Assembly (NCBI GenBank): GCA_034670405.1
Contig: JAXDDX010000054.1
Location: 1,426,001 to 1,490,000, forward strand
From: Hoplostethus atlanticus
Taxonomy: Eukaryota > Chordata > Actinopteri > Trachichthyiformes > Trachichthyidae
Direction: 5' to 3'
DNA length: 64,000 bases
Shown: positions 1 to 13,714 of the stretch, piece by piece
How positions within the stretch are numbered: the stretch's first letter is position 1
Layout: the number at the start of each line of letters is the position of its first letter
The notes under the pieces: model-generated
Seen by the model: the letters and a program-made list of their open reading frames with translations, nothing else
Told to the model about the DNA's origin: nothing
The model's database searches: none
Program-made: the position numbers and the translations under genes

Positions 1-640
1 CTTCCCCTAATTATCCGGATTAGAGTCCCCCCTATCTCTAGATGTGCACTTCCCATCCAAATTGGACCGGGGTTAGGCCTTGTGTGCACTGCATGGCGTT
101 TTAACCGTGGGTTGTTAATATCAGTTATTAATGTATTGATTTAGAAGAGAGTGGGGTTTGGGGTGGGGGTGTCTGCCCGAACTAGGAGGAGGAAGGCAGT
201 AAGCAACAGGGTATTTTATTTTCTATGCATGTTTTTTTCAGTTTAGGCGGTGACTTATCGATCAGCTCGTAGTGGTTTTTTGGCGGCGTCGGGCGACACG
301 GAGCCACGCGGATCACGTTTCTACGGAAGCGCTCGGTTAGCTTACATAACGTTCGCTGCTCAACGGCCACAACAGCAAACAGTGAAGTGCTGTTTTCGTC
401 TGCCCCAGCTGAGACACACTTCTGTTGATGGAAAAACGTCGACATAATGAGCAAGCAATCCTCACAAAGGGACTATAAGAGACGATATTCTCCCGTTTTG
501 GATTCACCGGCACAATGAGAGTATCTAAACAAGATTCTCTACTTCCATTTGTGTATTTTAGGAAAGACTTGATTATAGTCCCGCACTGGTGCTGAATGCT
601 GAATGAAGCATTGTGGCTGCATTGTTGTTGAGTGTGCTGG

Positions 641-669
641 GGGGCAATTGGGGGCAATTGGGGGCAATA
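641..669. repeat. 10-bp tandem repeat (ggggcaattg)n
   Basis: Two full copies and most of a third of ggggcaattg in a row. Confidence 0.9.
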
Positions 670-2002
670 AGACCACTGCAGAGAAAAATACCCGAGCCTA
701 CCTTTCTGTGACAGTGAGCCGCCACCGCCTTTATTTTACCAACAAAGAAAATAAGTGAAAAAAGAAATGGGAAAAAAGGATTAATTAGTTATCACGCCTC
801 TTGATCTCTCTCTTTCTTTCTCTCATTTAAAACTTGAGCTATAAGGGTGAATTTCACGCGCAGAGAAAGAATACTAAAGATTTAATTACATTTGCCTGAA
901 ACAAAACTTCACCGCCAAAGCAGCAGGCCAATTACAGCCATGTGACCCTGCTCTCTCTCTCTCCATCCCCTTGTCCCTGCTCTCTCCCCCTCCATCTCCC
1001 CTCCGTCGGTGAATAAGCAAAGCGTGCAGTCGGGAGCATGGTGACTCGCCTCGGTGAATCAATATGAAGTATTGTTAAAGTCTGCATTCGGAGCGAACGT
1101 TGGGGGGGGGGATCAAATGTTACCGTGGCACAGATTAGCCCAGCAGACCTTGAGGATAAGAGGGGAGAGATGGAGCGAGTGAGCAGAGCCGATAGAGAGC
1201 CGGGGCGATACTAGAGATGGCCTTCAATATGGCCCTGTGGCCTTTTGCGGGGGAATTCAATACAGCCATTGACAAAAGAAAGCCTCCATTGTGGATGAAT
1301 CCGTCTCCTTTGGGAAGCCGTTCCATTTCCTTATTAATTGTGCTCTCATTAAAATAAAAGGAAGGAGAGGGAGGAGCGGATGAAGAGAGAGAGAGAGAGA
1401 GTAATGGTAGCTCCTGAGTGTAGCAGGCCCCCTACATCCTTGTTTGGAAAGATGCCAGGGTCAAGCAGTTTACAGTTACACGGTGAGGGAAATATAGTTG
1501 ATGTATTTTATATACTGTACATACACAGCGGGGTGCTAGGCGCGCATGCAGACACAGATGCCGTGCACACTCATACACGTACACACACACACTTGAACAC
1601 ATGAACACAAATCTCCCTCGCTGCTGCCCTTCCCCCCCCTATACCACCACCACACCACTGCATCCTTTGCAGACATACAGTATGCAGGCTCTGGGGGTCA
1701 CAGCTTGCCCTCCATCTTGCACCGCTGCTGTCAGCCACCGGAGAGATCGTCAATTTAGTCCATTGATGGATCACCCTTCCCAAACACCCCCGCCCCCCTC
1801 TCCTTCCCCCAACTGTACTCCCTAAAGGAGCCTATGGTCTGCTGCTTGAGGTCCTCAGATGCCCGTGGGAGTGTGGTGACAGACATGCTAGGAGTGACTA
1901 CTTTCTCCCAACTGCCCTTTTTTTTTTTTTTTTTTTTTACTGCGCGTAGGCAAACAGATACACGATGAATATATGCAATGCGTTCACACACGCTGCACAC
2001 GT

Positions 2003-2028
2003 ACACACACACACACACACACACACAC
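2003..2028. repeat. (AC)n microsatellite
   Basis: 13 uninterrupted AC units. Confidence 0.95.
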
Positions 2029-5000
2029 CAGGGGAGATAAAGAAGCCATTAAGCCATAAATGATAGTTATTTGGATGTTCGATTTGACTTCACGAATGAG
2101 ACATTTTCCTCTATTACCACATATTTTATATCTTTTAGACTTTTTCCGTTGCTGTTTATTTTTTCCGCATGGATCTCCAGCTCGTTATGGGCTTTGTTTA
2201 CACCTGATTGATCTGGAAACGGCGAGGTGTTTCAGATGGGAGGCATCATTTTCTCCCTCCCTCCCTCCGGGCCCTATACAAAAGACCAACTGTGTCAAGT
2301 GAGAGAAATTGCAGGTGCACATTCCCCAGTGGTGCACCCTCCCTTTGCACACAAATATTAATGCACACACACACACACAGAGACAAACACATGCACACAC
2401 GCTCTCCCTCCATGATCGCTGCCCTTCGTTCGGTGGTAGGGGGAGGGGGAACTAGAAGGAGATCCTTTTTCACTGTGATAATGCACTCCTTTCTGTCCCA
2501 CGAGATGGGCTGAGGAAAGGATTGAAACAGGAGAGGCAGAGCGAGGGCTGTCACTCCACAGTCGGCCGCAGCGTCCAACAATATGGTATGCCATTTCTTT
2601 ACAGGCCCAGTATAGATGTTTCAACAGTATGCTGGGTCTGCACACACACCGCGCAGGGTATTTTGTATTGTAGTCATGGGATAGCATACACATCAGAAGT
2701 AAAATAGGCAGCAGGATGGCGTTACCATCCTTCAGCTGGGAGGCCTGTGACAAGCAAGCATCTGTTTTCCCCTACCAGCGCTGTTGATGGCCAGATGACC
2801 CTGAGCTTCAACAGCCTGAAAAAAAAACAAAAAAAACAGACAACCTAAGATACACTTTGAAGAGATGTCAAGAATGTGCACTGAATTGCAGCGTGTCTAT
2901 CCAGTCATTGTTGTAGCGAGGGGGTTTTAGCTAATATATGCAACCAATGATTGCTTCTCTGTTTCCCGGTAACAGGTTTGGCAAGTGAATTAGTTGGTTT
3001 TTGAGGTGTAAGCGTGGCTCAACGTGATATTGTATCACGCATCACAGCTCTACACCTGCTTGTGTGAAACCATGTGTGGCATGTTTTGCCTACGGTGTCA
3101 TATTCCCTCCTATCTTATGCTTCTTATTCTGTTGGATTCCACGTGCGCCACGTATTAAGAATTGCAGCCAGACGATTTGACGCACGAGCACCCCTTACAT
3201 GTTGCTTCATCCATGTTCCAAGTTTATCATCTCTGTGCAATAGCCCCCGTGTTTGATACCTGTCATTTTGAACACAGAAGAAAACACAATCAGAGGAGAT
3301 CATCCTAGCTGTGCGTCTCAGAGTTAGCGTAGCCACCCAAGCTAATTGCCGCAACGCTGTGACGCCACTGCATGTGGAATGAGATTACTTTTTGCAACCT
3401 GTGGGCGATCCCTACCACACGGTTTGTGTCTCCAACACCTTTTCTTCCCCTTTATTTATTCTCATCTTCCGCTCATCTCACACTTCCTACCCCTTTTTCT
3501 TTCCTCAAAAACCCAACCTCACAACATCCTCTCTTTCTCACCCACCTCCACGTCTTCTATTTTTCCATCCTATTCTCACCCACCTCATTTGCTCCCCCTC
3601 TACCCAGCTTCATCTTTCTGACTGACAGTTCGTCATTGCTAATCATTTGCGGGAGGGTCTGCTGCAAGCTAGCGCAATTAGCTGCTCAGCCACTGTGACC
3701 CATCAGGAGGAGAGAGCATACCCAGCCATCATCAACCAGACAAGTGCAGTATGGGACCGCTGAAATGGCCTACTAGCTGGCTCGCACTATCCCAGAGGAT
3801 GAGTTGGGGTGCTTGGGGGAGGATTGGGAATAGATTGCATCGGTGCCCTGCCCCCCCTCGCTGTTGTCTGAAAGCATATGGAGCCTAGGGAGGGGGAACA
3901 AAGGCAGAACAACCTGGGGGCTTGCTTTAAAATTGTCATCCTTGAACGGTGTCACATTTTCTGTCTAATATCGTATGTATAGGTGGTGTATGCACCAGAT
4001 AATACTATCCCTTGGGGGAACGACCCCCACTCCCTCCCTTAATGCATAATGTATTAACACTCACGTGCGCACACACAAACACACACACACACACACATGC
4101 AAGCATGCACAAACCGCAAGGGAGGCAACAAAAGAAAGGGGTTGCAGTTAAGTACAGATACAGCTCCACACACAGGCTCTAATCTGCCGTGCATGATACC
4201 ATCCACCACAGCAGATTGTGCTGTCCTTTGGATGTGTATGTAGGGCGTCCTGCCCCCGGATTCATCACTCTGGGGTCTGGGTGATTCTACCGAAATGGTT
4301 CAAAAACAGATAAGGGTTGTATTCTGTTTTCACCAAACTTTGACAATGCATATGTTGCACTATATCAGGCATTTGTTATATTAATTATATCAAAACATAT
4401 TATAATTAGGAATTTTCTGGAATTCCTTTCCTCTCACAAATATGGTGCAAATCGTGACGGATTGATGAAGTTAAATGTACAACCTATTATTATCATGGAA
4501 TTTTGATTGATAACTCTACATTGTCATTTTGAAAAAAACAGCAGGTGCTTCGGTAGTGACAACAGTATTTTGGTTGCAAAAATCTTTACTTCTTGCTTAA
4601 CCCCTTATGATGGTGATATAATCAACAAATACATTATACATGTACATTATATATATCATATATATTTTTTTTAAATAAGCTTTTTTTGTATTTCGCTACA
4701 ATCTTCTTTATTTGTGTTATTTCAGCATTATCTATATATTTTTAGTTCATCACATTCATAAACATGTTGGAGCAGATATCTTAATTATGTTCATTTTCTT
4801 GAAAGAAATAGAAGAATATTCCATTTAGAAACTACCAAATCCATCATGTCACTACTGAAACATTACCATTACATTTTGTTTTAAGTATTATTTTCATCAA
4901 CTAAACAACTAAACTGATTCTATATTTATTTACTTATTACTATCTCAATTAATGCCTTGGATATTTGATAGATCCTAATATGGCCTTAATAGATATCTAC

Positions 5001-5054
5001 TGTCATTACGAAAGGTGCCATGTCTTTATTAAGCTTCACAACTGCCCCCCCTCC

Positions 5055-5055
<1 letters not shown>

Positions 5056-5125
<70 letters not shown>
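5056..5125. repeat. (AC)35 microsatellite
   Basis: The longest pure dinucleotide tract in the window, 70 bases without interruption and so likely to be highly polymorphic. Reading frames across it translate as Thr-His or Val-Cys repeats and are artefacts. Confidence 0.97.
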
Positions 5126-5127
<2 letters not shown>

Positions 5128-8100
5128 ACCACCCCCACAGCCAGAATGTGTTTTCTGTGAAGGATGGATTTCCTCGGGGGTGCTTTTTACATCATCTAGC
5201 TTTGTGTCATCCACTGGTTCCTTGCAGTGACGTATGGCTGCAGTTCACCTTTAACTTCCTGTGTGAAAAACAAAAAAATAGGAGACTAATGTTAGATGTG
5301 GTTGACTAAAGATTATTTTTGTTTTTTCCAGCACTTGCTATGATGAACACGGCATATAAGCAGCCTCCAGTGAAGTAATTCTAAAAATATGAAGCAATGT
5401 CTTTGTTAACTCACTTAAAAACAGATGCATATGCATGAAATCACATTTTCATTTTGTCACTTGAATAATTTCTTGTTCTTCATTATGTAAGTAAACATTA
5501 CAGCTCTGAGCTTTAATTGGTATTAATTCATGCTTTTTGCCCCTCGGATATTAAACTGCAGTAAAAAATTACAGAAGAGGAGAGCGGGATTCAGAAATTG
5601 CTTAGGTTTATTGGAAAACTTGCTGTGCCGCAGAAAAACAGGATGTTACAGTTGAATTTGTAGTTGAGATGCATTTGATGAAATTGGATGCAAACAAGTT
5701 CATACAGGGCCATAGTGGGAGTGAGCTTCAGTTTTTCTGCTTTATCTACAAGTAAAATTATACTAATGGCAAGGAATTGCAGTATCCTCTCCTCACCCTC
5801 GCCCTCCCCCTCTCCTCACCCTCACTTTCAAATTCCAAACAAGGCCATATTTATCATACCGCCTTCACAATAAAGCACAATAGGAGATTTCATCCACAGC
5901 CAATATGTGTTTTTTTGTATATCGCATTACCCTCTTTTCCCCATTCTGCTTGTTTCAAGTTGAAAATACATTTGTACTTTGTCAGCCTCCAACAAACGAC
6001 CGGTTTCTGAATACACAACCGGTGCGGTGTGGAGAGAGTGTGGTGTTGGGTGGTTTATTTTCAGCGTTGCGTCGACTGATTGGGGTCAAAACAGATTAAG
6101 TGCTTTTTTTACCATTGCCACAGCTAATACACACAGAGACACACATTACACCACAAATCCAGACACACAGATCCTCTCGATACACAGCGTGTGGCGTTTT
6201 CTCGCCGAGGCAGCAGGGTATTACCTTATTAAGCCGACATAGTCGCTAACATCACAGCTAGTGTGCGCGCGTTGCTGGAGTTGAGCTGCTCTCGCTGTAG
6301 CGCTATTGATACAACGACCGCACGTAAAGCCCCTCGCTTCCATTCTGGTCTTCTCGTTTCCTGTTCATTACAAGACAATGTTTTTTTATTTTTTATTATT
6401 ATCATCCATACTGTCAGTTGCTATGGCAAGTGCACTGGCATGTTCACATGAATGGTGTCGCTCCGTAAGGTTGAAGAAGAGATATAAAGGCGTACATCAG
6501 AGGGCGTATCTTGACATTACCCGTGAGGCAGGTACAGTATGGGGCTGCTGAAATAGCACGACAATAACAAATCCATCACAACATCATGAATGTGAGATAA
6601 TAAAGCAAAATAAATGCCATATTTCAACATTATTGTTATAAATCAGCTTGAGAAACCAGTCCTCAGAGGTCCTTTCATCTTCTATGACCAGAGAAACGTG
6701 GGTTGATGTTGACCATGGTTGTCAAACTCGTCAATTCAATTTAACGCCGCACTGCCGACACCAAAGTACATTCCTCAGGATGTTTTGGAAAGTATGCATA
6801 GATTTTTTTTCTCTCTTCGTAGCTTTAGCCCACTTTTTCAATGTTTTTCTCTCGTCTGAATGTTGAACAAGCTCCAGTTCCTGAGAGATTTGGATTAGTG
6901 AGGTTGCACTGTAGTTTGTCTCAGTTCACGCACAGGGCTAAATTTAGCCCAAGCTCTTGCCTCCTGTGTGCTGTTAGGCAATGCCATTTGATGATGTGTG
7001 GCAAAAAGAAGAGTGAGGGGAGGTCTTCTCTCTCCTCACAGCCTTTGTTTCTCTTTTTTGACCTCAATTAAACTGTGTTACTGTACGGGCATGTTGAGTC
7101 ATGCCTGCTCTGGGAGTTATATGTTTGTGTGTGTGCATGCGCATACGTGTGTGTGTGTGTTCTAGCCCGTGAGGTGCATGGAGGGAGGGGGGGGGGTGGG
7201 CAAGGTGTGTTAGTCTCAAGCTGAGATGGTTCCTCGAGTGATACAGACACACTAGGGTGGGTTACAAGAAGGGAGGGAGGATGAGCGGGAAGGGAGAAAG
7301 CGATGAAAGGAGAGGAAATAGCCAAACAGTGTCAAACATGACGGGAGCTGAACAAAGCCCAGCTCGCCGCCACAGCAGCCGCCAGCTCCCCAGGCTAACC
7401 TCCGGCTCGGACCATCTGACAAAATGCCACTTCACCGATATGCAGCCGGACACGTATCTCCAGTGTAGAGAAGGGAATGGGGGAAATTACACATTAACTT
7501 GCTTTATTTAGCATGACCAAAACAAGCTAATAATGACACATAACAACGCAGGCGTTTTTTTTTTTTTTAAATACCAAGGGCTGAACTAATTTTTTTAATG
7601 AATTCTGGCAACGATGCTCAATCCAGATAATCTCAATAACAATATTTAACTGCTTGAACTGCGCCGAGGAGAATCAGTGAATTTCCACTAAGTTGAAGTG
7701 GAAATTGACCTAAGAAACTAATGTTGTAATTTGCACACCGGAGTGGTTTTTAACATAAGACCTTGATGGGAGACTTGCTTCCCTTTCCCTATTTTTTCTT
7801 GCCACGGCTCTGCACTTAATGAATTGAAGTAGTGATTAATTAAATGAAAGCGCTTGCCAGATGGAAAGTCACTTCACCCCTGTGTTCTGAGTATGTGAAT
7901 CAAGCCGTTATGGAGTGATGGCACGGTACTTTGTTGCTTGTGTACGCAAACATGATGCTGCTGTCGACTGGAACTATTTCACCTTCATACTAGCAATACA
8001 TTGCGCCCATTCTGTTACTCTGCTGTAATCATATTGTCCATTATACCCTATAGGTAGAGGTGAAGTTACAACCTGTATCCTCCATTAGCGACACCAATTA

Positions 8101-11100
8101 AATACTCACCGTCTGAAAAGAATGATCCAATGAGACGCTGTTGTTTTCCACAGTCCTGACCAATTGGAGTTGCATTGCTCCTAACAACACCCTGGGCTAA
8201 TTTGTTAATGCCGAAGATCTCCTTTCTCTCCAGGCGTCATGGGCAGTTTGATTGACGGGTCGGAGCGCGTGTTCGCACATCACCGCCCCCCTCCCTACGA
8301 GACGCCATCCGTCTTTCCCACCGCTGGAGTTTGCGAGCGCTTGGTGCGTTGCCAATTGACATGTTCGAATGCGTGTCAGCGGATTGGAAGTGGAGACGAA
8401 ACAAACGGCTCGTTCTGTTTGGCATGCTGAATGGATTTCCGGCCGCTGTCACAGTGACTAACGCTAATTGCGCTGAGCAGCCTCATTGGTCAAAGTGTCA
8501 AAAAACCATCAAGTGGATTTGAAAAGTTTGTCACGGATGTGCCCAGGGTCGATTCATGAATTCATCATAACTGCGGTGTTATGTAATGCCACTCAGGAGC
8601 AAACATTTCAATAAAATGAGTTGACCTCATTTAGTCCCAATTTTCTATTTCCACTTGATTAAACTGGGAAAGCCCTCAACTTCCTGGGAAGTGTTTCTGA
8701 GCTGTTTGGCGAGGCAAGCAACAACAATCGCACCAACAACAACACCTACTCTTCAATTATTTTTATGTATTCCACACATTATTTTATTGATGCTGTTTGC
8801 CTAAATGCTTTACCTGGAGTGTTCTTTGACAGTTCAGTTCCTCGATAATTTTGTACTCCGTGTGAAAGCCTCTGAGAGTTTGTTTGCCTCGGGCCGTATG
8901 TGAACGGAATTTACTTGGGAGAAAAATTTGCCTGAACTGTTTCTCACTTCAAGATAAATAATCCCTCATACATTATTGAAAATGGCATAGTTTTCAGAGT
9001 CACAATTCAAAATATGGTTTCCCCCTTCCGCTGCATAGTAGTCTTACAGTGTTCTTTTAATTTATTTTAACAAATCTCATTTGCCGCAAAGTAGGAAGTG
9101 GGTGTGGCATTCTCCCATCGGTCTAATCAAATAATGACGTTTAGATCCGTGCACCAATTAATCACCAGCTTTATGGGCTGGACCCATCGAGCGACATTGG
9201 GTAGAAAAAGAGACACTTGATGTGTTGAATCAGCGCTCTCTCACCATTTCCTTCTCTCTCTTCCATCTCCATCTATCTTTGAGTGCCCCCGCCTCCCTCT
9301 CCTCTGCCCCCTCAGTTTTGTGTTGGAAATGAGCCTCCCTTCACAATGAAATGCCGCATCTCGACGTATTATTAGCCCAAACATTGTCTCCTTACGGGGG
9401 CCATATTTGCCAGATTTGCTGGTGGCCTAATTGGAGATAGCATGCTTCTTGGGAAATGATCCACTGTGTCTGAGCTTCTGCACGTCAATGGAAGCTGGAA
9501 ATGATCTAAAAATCTGTTTATCCAAGTGTTTTGAGTGCGAGGCGGCTCATTTAGACAAGCTCATCATCGTAATCATATGTGCTTACCTCCTTCTCTCTGA
9601 CGCATTTTCTCTTTCTTGGGAGATGAAATGAAATACGTGTCCCCCCCTAAGGCCCTGTTTTGCCATTAGTGATGAGTGAAATGCCATAGTTGGGTCTGCT
9701 GCCTCAGTGTCCAGTGGAAGGGAATGGTGTCAGCGCCCCACAGGACCCCGAACAAGCTTTGCTAATCCTCTCGAGAACAGCAATATTTTCCTTTTTATTA
9801 TTTATGAAAATCACCCTTGATAGAGCCACAATCAAAACTCCAAAGCATGACCCTCCCCTTTGAAAGATTGACATTTTTATATTTTTTTTCCCGTGACCTT
9901 TCTACTACCTTTTTTTTGTGAGTAATTGCATCGCTCGAAACATTAATCTGTGGGTTATATCATTTGTGTCCTTCCGTAAGCATCATGATTAAGAGCACTG
10001 TTCCCGGGTAATGGAAATATCCAGTGTGACCCCTACAGTTTCACCAAGCGAGTTTGCTTTTCCCCCAAACTACTTCTTTTTTTCCCCATATTCAGCAGTG
10101 CACTTGTCAAAAGAATTATCCAGGGAGAATCTGCAGCGGAGAAAAAAGAGATATGCACTGCGTATAAATACTTCTCTAAAGTATTAGCTGGAGAGCGGAG
10201 AAGAGAGAGAGAGAGTGGAAGTGAATACAACATGGGAGCTTAGATAACAGGCTGGACTTTCAATAAGACTATTTTGATTTTTTCGATAGCTCTGTCGATG
10301 ATGCGGGCAGGTAGACAGGCGATACGGCATGTGGGGCAGGATGCTGGCTCTGGCACCCGAGGAATATGAGCCCTATCAATCACCGCCTCCGGGCATAAAT
10401 GTAATTACACTACAGTTGTTGACTAGCGCGGTAATCCAAGACATCGCTGGCATGCGTTTACTTGCTTACATTAGGGGATTGCCGGTGCCCATGTTAAAGA
10501 CGTTCCTATTCTCTTAATGTTTTTTTAATGCTTCTTTGGGGAAGTTGACATGAATTGACGCCCACGCCCTTACAGGGTTACGAGGTCTGACAGGATAATT
10601 CTTTACAAGTGGGTCCACACGAAGCTTGTCGAGCTTTTTGACGTTTTTCTTTTTTTACAATGTGTGAATGGAGGCACACGGAGATGCATGAGGATCAGTG
10701 GTGTAGAAAATGTGTCTTTTTTTTCTATTCAGAGCCAATGCCCCTGCCTACCGTAAGTCAACCCGTGTCGCACCTTTTCTCTGCCTTTGTCAGTTTAAAA
10801 GAAGTTCAGTACGATCCAGACCAGTGGTTTTCATACAAGGGGGGGGTAAACCTTCCCATTAAGGGGAGGATAATTGATGCCTTTCATCTCCAAATCAAAT
10901 ATAAATATCCCACTCTGTGATGTTTCAATGGCAAGTACACTTGTTGGAGGTTGAATGATTTATGAGACAAAATGAAATGACACGCTATTGAGCAGCTTTT
11001 TTTGTTGTTGTCGTTTCACCTCTCTGTGCCTCGTTGTGTATTCTCTTTGATTTTCGGAGAAAGGTGAGAACGGTTAGAAAACAACAACATTTAGAAAACG

Positions 11101-11248
11101 TAGAAATGGTAGAAATTGTATAGAAATTAAATGAAAGTATTGGTATGGGGCACCTTCACACACAAGTATAGAGCAGAATTGGTAAAACACATATATAACA
11201 TGTACAACGGTGCCCTACCTCTCTCTCACATGTGCACACACACACTCA

Positions 11249-11267
11249 CTCTCTCTCTCTCTCTCTC
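11249..11267. repeat. (CT)n microsatellite
   Basis: About nine CT units following a CA-rich stretch. Confidence 0.9.
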
Positions 11268-11911
11268 GACCAGTCTATCTGTCCTCCATGATGAATGCTT
11301 GTGGTACATTGTCCAGAGGTGGCTCCTGCAACACAGACACTTCTCTGAAAGGGTGTTTATAAAAATCTATAACTGCCACGGTCCCTCCTACAGTCACTCA
11401 GCCCAGTGTTTATGTTTCCTTCTCATTTTTTATTCTCGCTGTAAACACACAACTCCTCCAGTCTGCTGTGCACATGCGTACGTGTCAGTGTGTGTACCTT
11501 CACAGACGTGTGTGTGTGTGTGTGTGTGTGTCAAGGAGATGGGAAAATGGACACCTCCGGACTGGTGCGCAGTCCCTTCTAGCCTCTTACCATTTGTCTC
11601 TGCAGTAAAACCGCAGAGTTTTGCCAAACGCATTTTCTGCTTCGGCTAGAGTCAGCGAGTGCCCTTGTGACCCTCTTCCACCTGCCTGTGGACATGGAGT
11701 AGCTTGTGTCACCGAGCTCAAAGAATGATTGGTATGAGTTATAGTTGCCGATCTGGAGGATATTCTAACTTCTTGGACCAGACATGCTGGGGTCCATTTC
11801 CTTTGTCTCTCTGTTTCTCTCTTGCCTCTTAATTTCTCAGCTGAACGCCCATCTAATGAATGTTTATCCCTTCAGAGCCGAATGCGAGCACACTGTCTAT
11901 TTCCTTATGTT

Positions 11912-11924
11912 TGACCTTTGACCT
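11912..11924 (-). promoter_or_regulatory. Consensus DR1 nuclear-receptor-type site
   Basis: TGACCTTTGACCT is the exact complement of AGGTCA-A-AGGTCA, the direct repeat spaced by one base bound by HNF4, RXR/PPAR and COUP-TF receptors. It lies 445 bases upstream of the first lectin exon. The match is seen; use in the cell is not shown, and a 13-mer can occur by chance. Confidence 0.35.
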
Positions 11925-12369
11925 TCGGGTCTCTCTCTCTCTCAATCACTCTCTCCTTCCACAGCTCCTGGCCTCTCAGGGCCATTGCTCTATTCCTCAT
12001 CCTCCCACTCCAAACATCTGTTGTCCTGTCCGCCCACACCCTCTAGACCAGGGTGGAGAGCCTCCTTTCTCATTGTCAGACCTTTTTATTGAAACCCACT
12101 CCTCTACAGGCCCTTCTGTCTTTTTCTTTATTTACCTATAGGAATAAACTTATTTAGATTCAATACTTAGCTAACCCTAATTTCAAAGTGAAGACCTTAC
12201 CAGGGGCCTCTTGCACGTCTTTTCACAATGTAGTGTAGAAGCGCTAAAGCAAGTCTTTCTTTAACAAAATAAAGGAGGAATTCATTTTTGATGAAGATAC
12301 ATGACGTGATTTCCTATCACCTCTGACATGACTCTCTCATCGTCCCTTTTTTTTTTTTCTTCTCTGCAG

Positions 12370-12583
12370 CCTTCAGTCGAGCACCCATCCCCATGGCGGT
12401 GGTGAGGAGGGAGCTGTCATGCGAGAGCTACCCCATCGAGCTGCGCTGCCCGGGCACCGACGTCATCATGATCGAGAGCGCCAACTACGGCCGCACCGAC
12501 GACAAGATCTGCGACGCGGACCCGGCGCAGATGGAGAACACGCGGTGCTACCTGCCAGACGCGTACAAGATCATGTCTCAAAG
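12370..12583 (+). CDS. adgrl3: adgrl3 exon: mature N terminus and first part of SUEL/rhamnose-binding lectin domain
   Basis: This 214-base internal exon is preceded by a long pyrimidine tract and cag at 12367-12369, and followed by the donor gtacgt at 12584. It starts with two bases of a split codon (NCC) and ends with AG, two bases of an Arg codon completed by the next exon. The 70 whole codons begin [17 protein letters not shown] and end [12 protein letters not shown]. They carry the rhamnose-binding-lectin motif ANYGR (residues 37-41 of the exon) and four cysteines (17, 26, 47, 59) that pair with those in the next exon. In the family this domain forms the teneurin-binding head. The exon is far more GC-rich than the flanking introns, as expected of constrained coding sequence. 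The Phe-Ser start just after the split codon matches the expected signal-peptide cleavage region, so the leader must lie on an upstream exon. Confidence 0.97.
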
Positions 12584-12797
12584 GTACGTGTGTGTACGTT
12601 AGTATCAGCAGTAGAGAAACGTTAAAACGTCTTCGACCGGGATTGTCTTTGGATATTATCACTGGATTTCTCAAAACAGTAAAAATGCAGCTCAAGGGTT
12701 TATAAACATGTTCTACATTTTATAGCTAGAATAATTGATTGGGTGATTTAATACATAATTTTTCTTCTCCCATTCAGAAAACAGGGACATGCATATT

Positions 12798-12802
<5 letters not shown>

Positions 12803-12829
<27 letters not shown>
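12803..12829. repeat. (AC)n microsatellite
   Basis: 13 AC units, 220 bases downstream of the first lectin exon. Confidence 0.95.
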
Positions 12830-13686
12830 GGCAAATTGCAATTGTCCAGTCATGCACATGATCACAGCTCTGATTACAAAGAATAGCCGAAGACTGCCAA
12901 TTAGTTTTATGCTATTTTTAAAACATAATCACAGCTTCCAGTAACTGAATGATGGTGGAAACGTCTTAAAATGATAATGGGCAAATCTTCCAATTGATAA
13001 GAGATGTTGTTATACAAAACCTGCTGAGCTGAGATGGAATTTAACGCAGCTCTCCTCAAGACGCCGTTTGCCTCCTAGGCTGTTTCCCACTCGTATCAGA
13101 TGCCTCTCATTTATTGATCTCTCTTACTTCTGAAGCAATATGATAGCTGTGTGAAACAGGCTATTCCGTTTTTTTTTAAATCTAGTTTACTAGTATACAC
13201 TATGGAAATCTGAGGATTGATTTTTCCAAATTCAATCGTGATTTTTTTTTTTGACGTCAATACAAAACTCGTCCGGGTGAGTGTCTGGCTTGACATCACC
13301 TCTCTGGTTTAAGTAGATTGGGTCAAGAATTCCAATGAGCCGTGGTTCCCCACACACAAACGGAAACCGTGACTGGCTGCAAATTTACACCAGCCGTAAA
13401 TTTGCTCTGGCGGAAATCGATGTTATTTGAAGTGATTTGAATACATTACCTCTTATTTGTCCAAATAAAAATCCGCTTGGTGAGCGTTGCTGCCAGATAT
13501 GAGTGTTTTGTGGAGAGTTATTACTATGTTGTGCAAAAACCAGGACACGGAGGACTATTTGTCAGGGCAGACAGAATATAGTCTTTCCTGCGCTTTGGCT
13601 TTAGGAGCGTAATTAATCACTAGCATTAAGTTAATATATATATACACAAGTATTGGGGGATTGAACCAAGTACTCTGAATTCAAGA

Positions 13687-13714
13687 AAAAATGAAGCAAA
13701 ATGAAGCAAAATGA
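13687..13714. repeat. 10-bp tandem repeat (aaaatgaagc)n
   Basis: About 2.8 copies of aaaatgaagc. Confidence 0.85.

Larger units (their letters stand above)
1..12369 (+). other. Intron upstream of the first lectin exon (3' 12.4 kb)
   Basis: No exon or domain-bearing reading frame was recognised on either strand. The segment holds CA/GT microsatellites (near 1576, 2003-2028, 2364, 4079-4097, 5056-5125, 7117-7160, 11500-11530), a T21 tract (1918-1938), pyrimidine-rich DNA (3420-3620, 9240-9310, 11790-11960), and an AT-rich tract around 4300-5030. A G-run cluster lies at 7183-7200 and a DR1-type site at 11912. Several stretches of balanced composition with homeodomain-type TAAT cores (7580-7900, 8090-8240, 9060-9200) could be conserved enhancers, but this cannot be shown without alignment. 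Confidence 0.8.

Noticed and set aside
3074-3256. ATG frame MWHVLPTVSYSLLSYASYS as a signal-peptide exon
   Set aside because: It is fairly hydrophobic but has no cleavage-site and donor arrangement that would supply the split Ala codon. It is likely chance.
10329-10517. ATG frame beginning MWGRMLALAPEE as a signal-peptide exon
   Set aside because: It lacks a hydrophobic core, turns acidic at once, and there is no donor joining in phase 1 to the lectin exon.
11131-11649. 172-codon open frame
   Set aside because: The frame runs through CA, CT and GT repeats and has no domain, so it is low-complexity translation.
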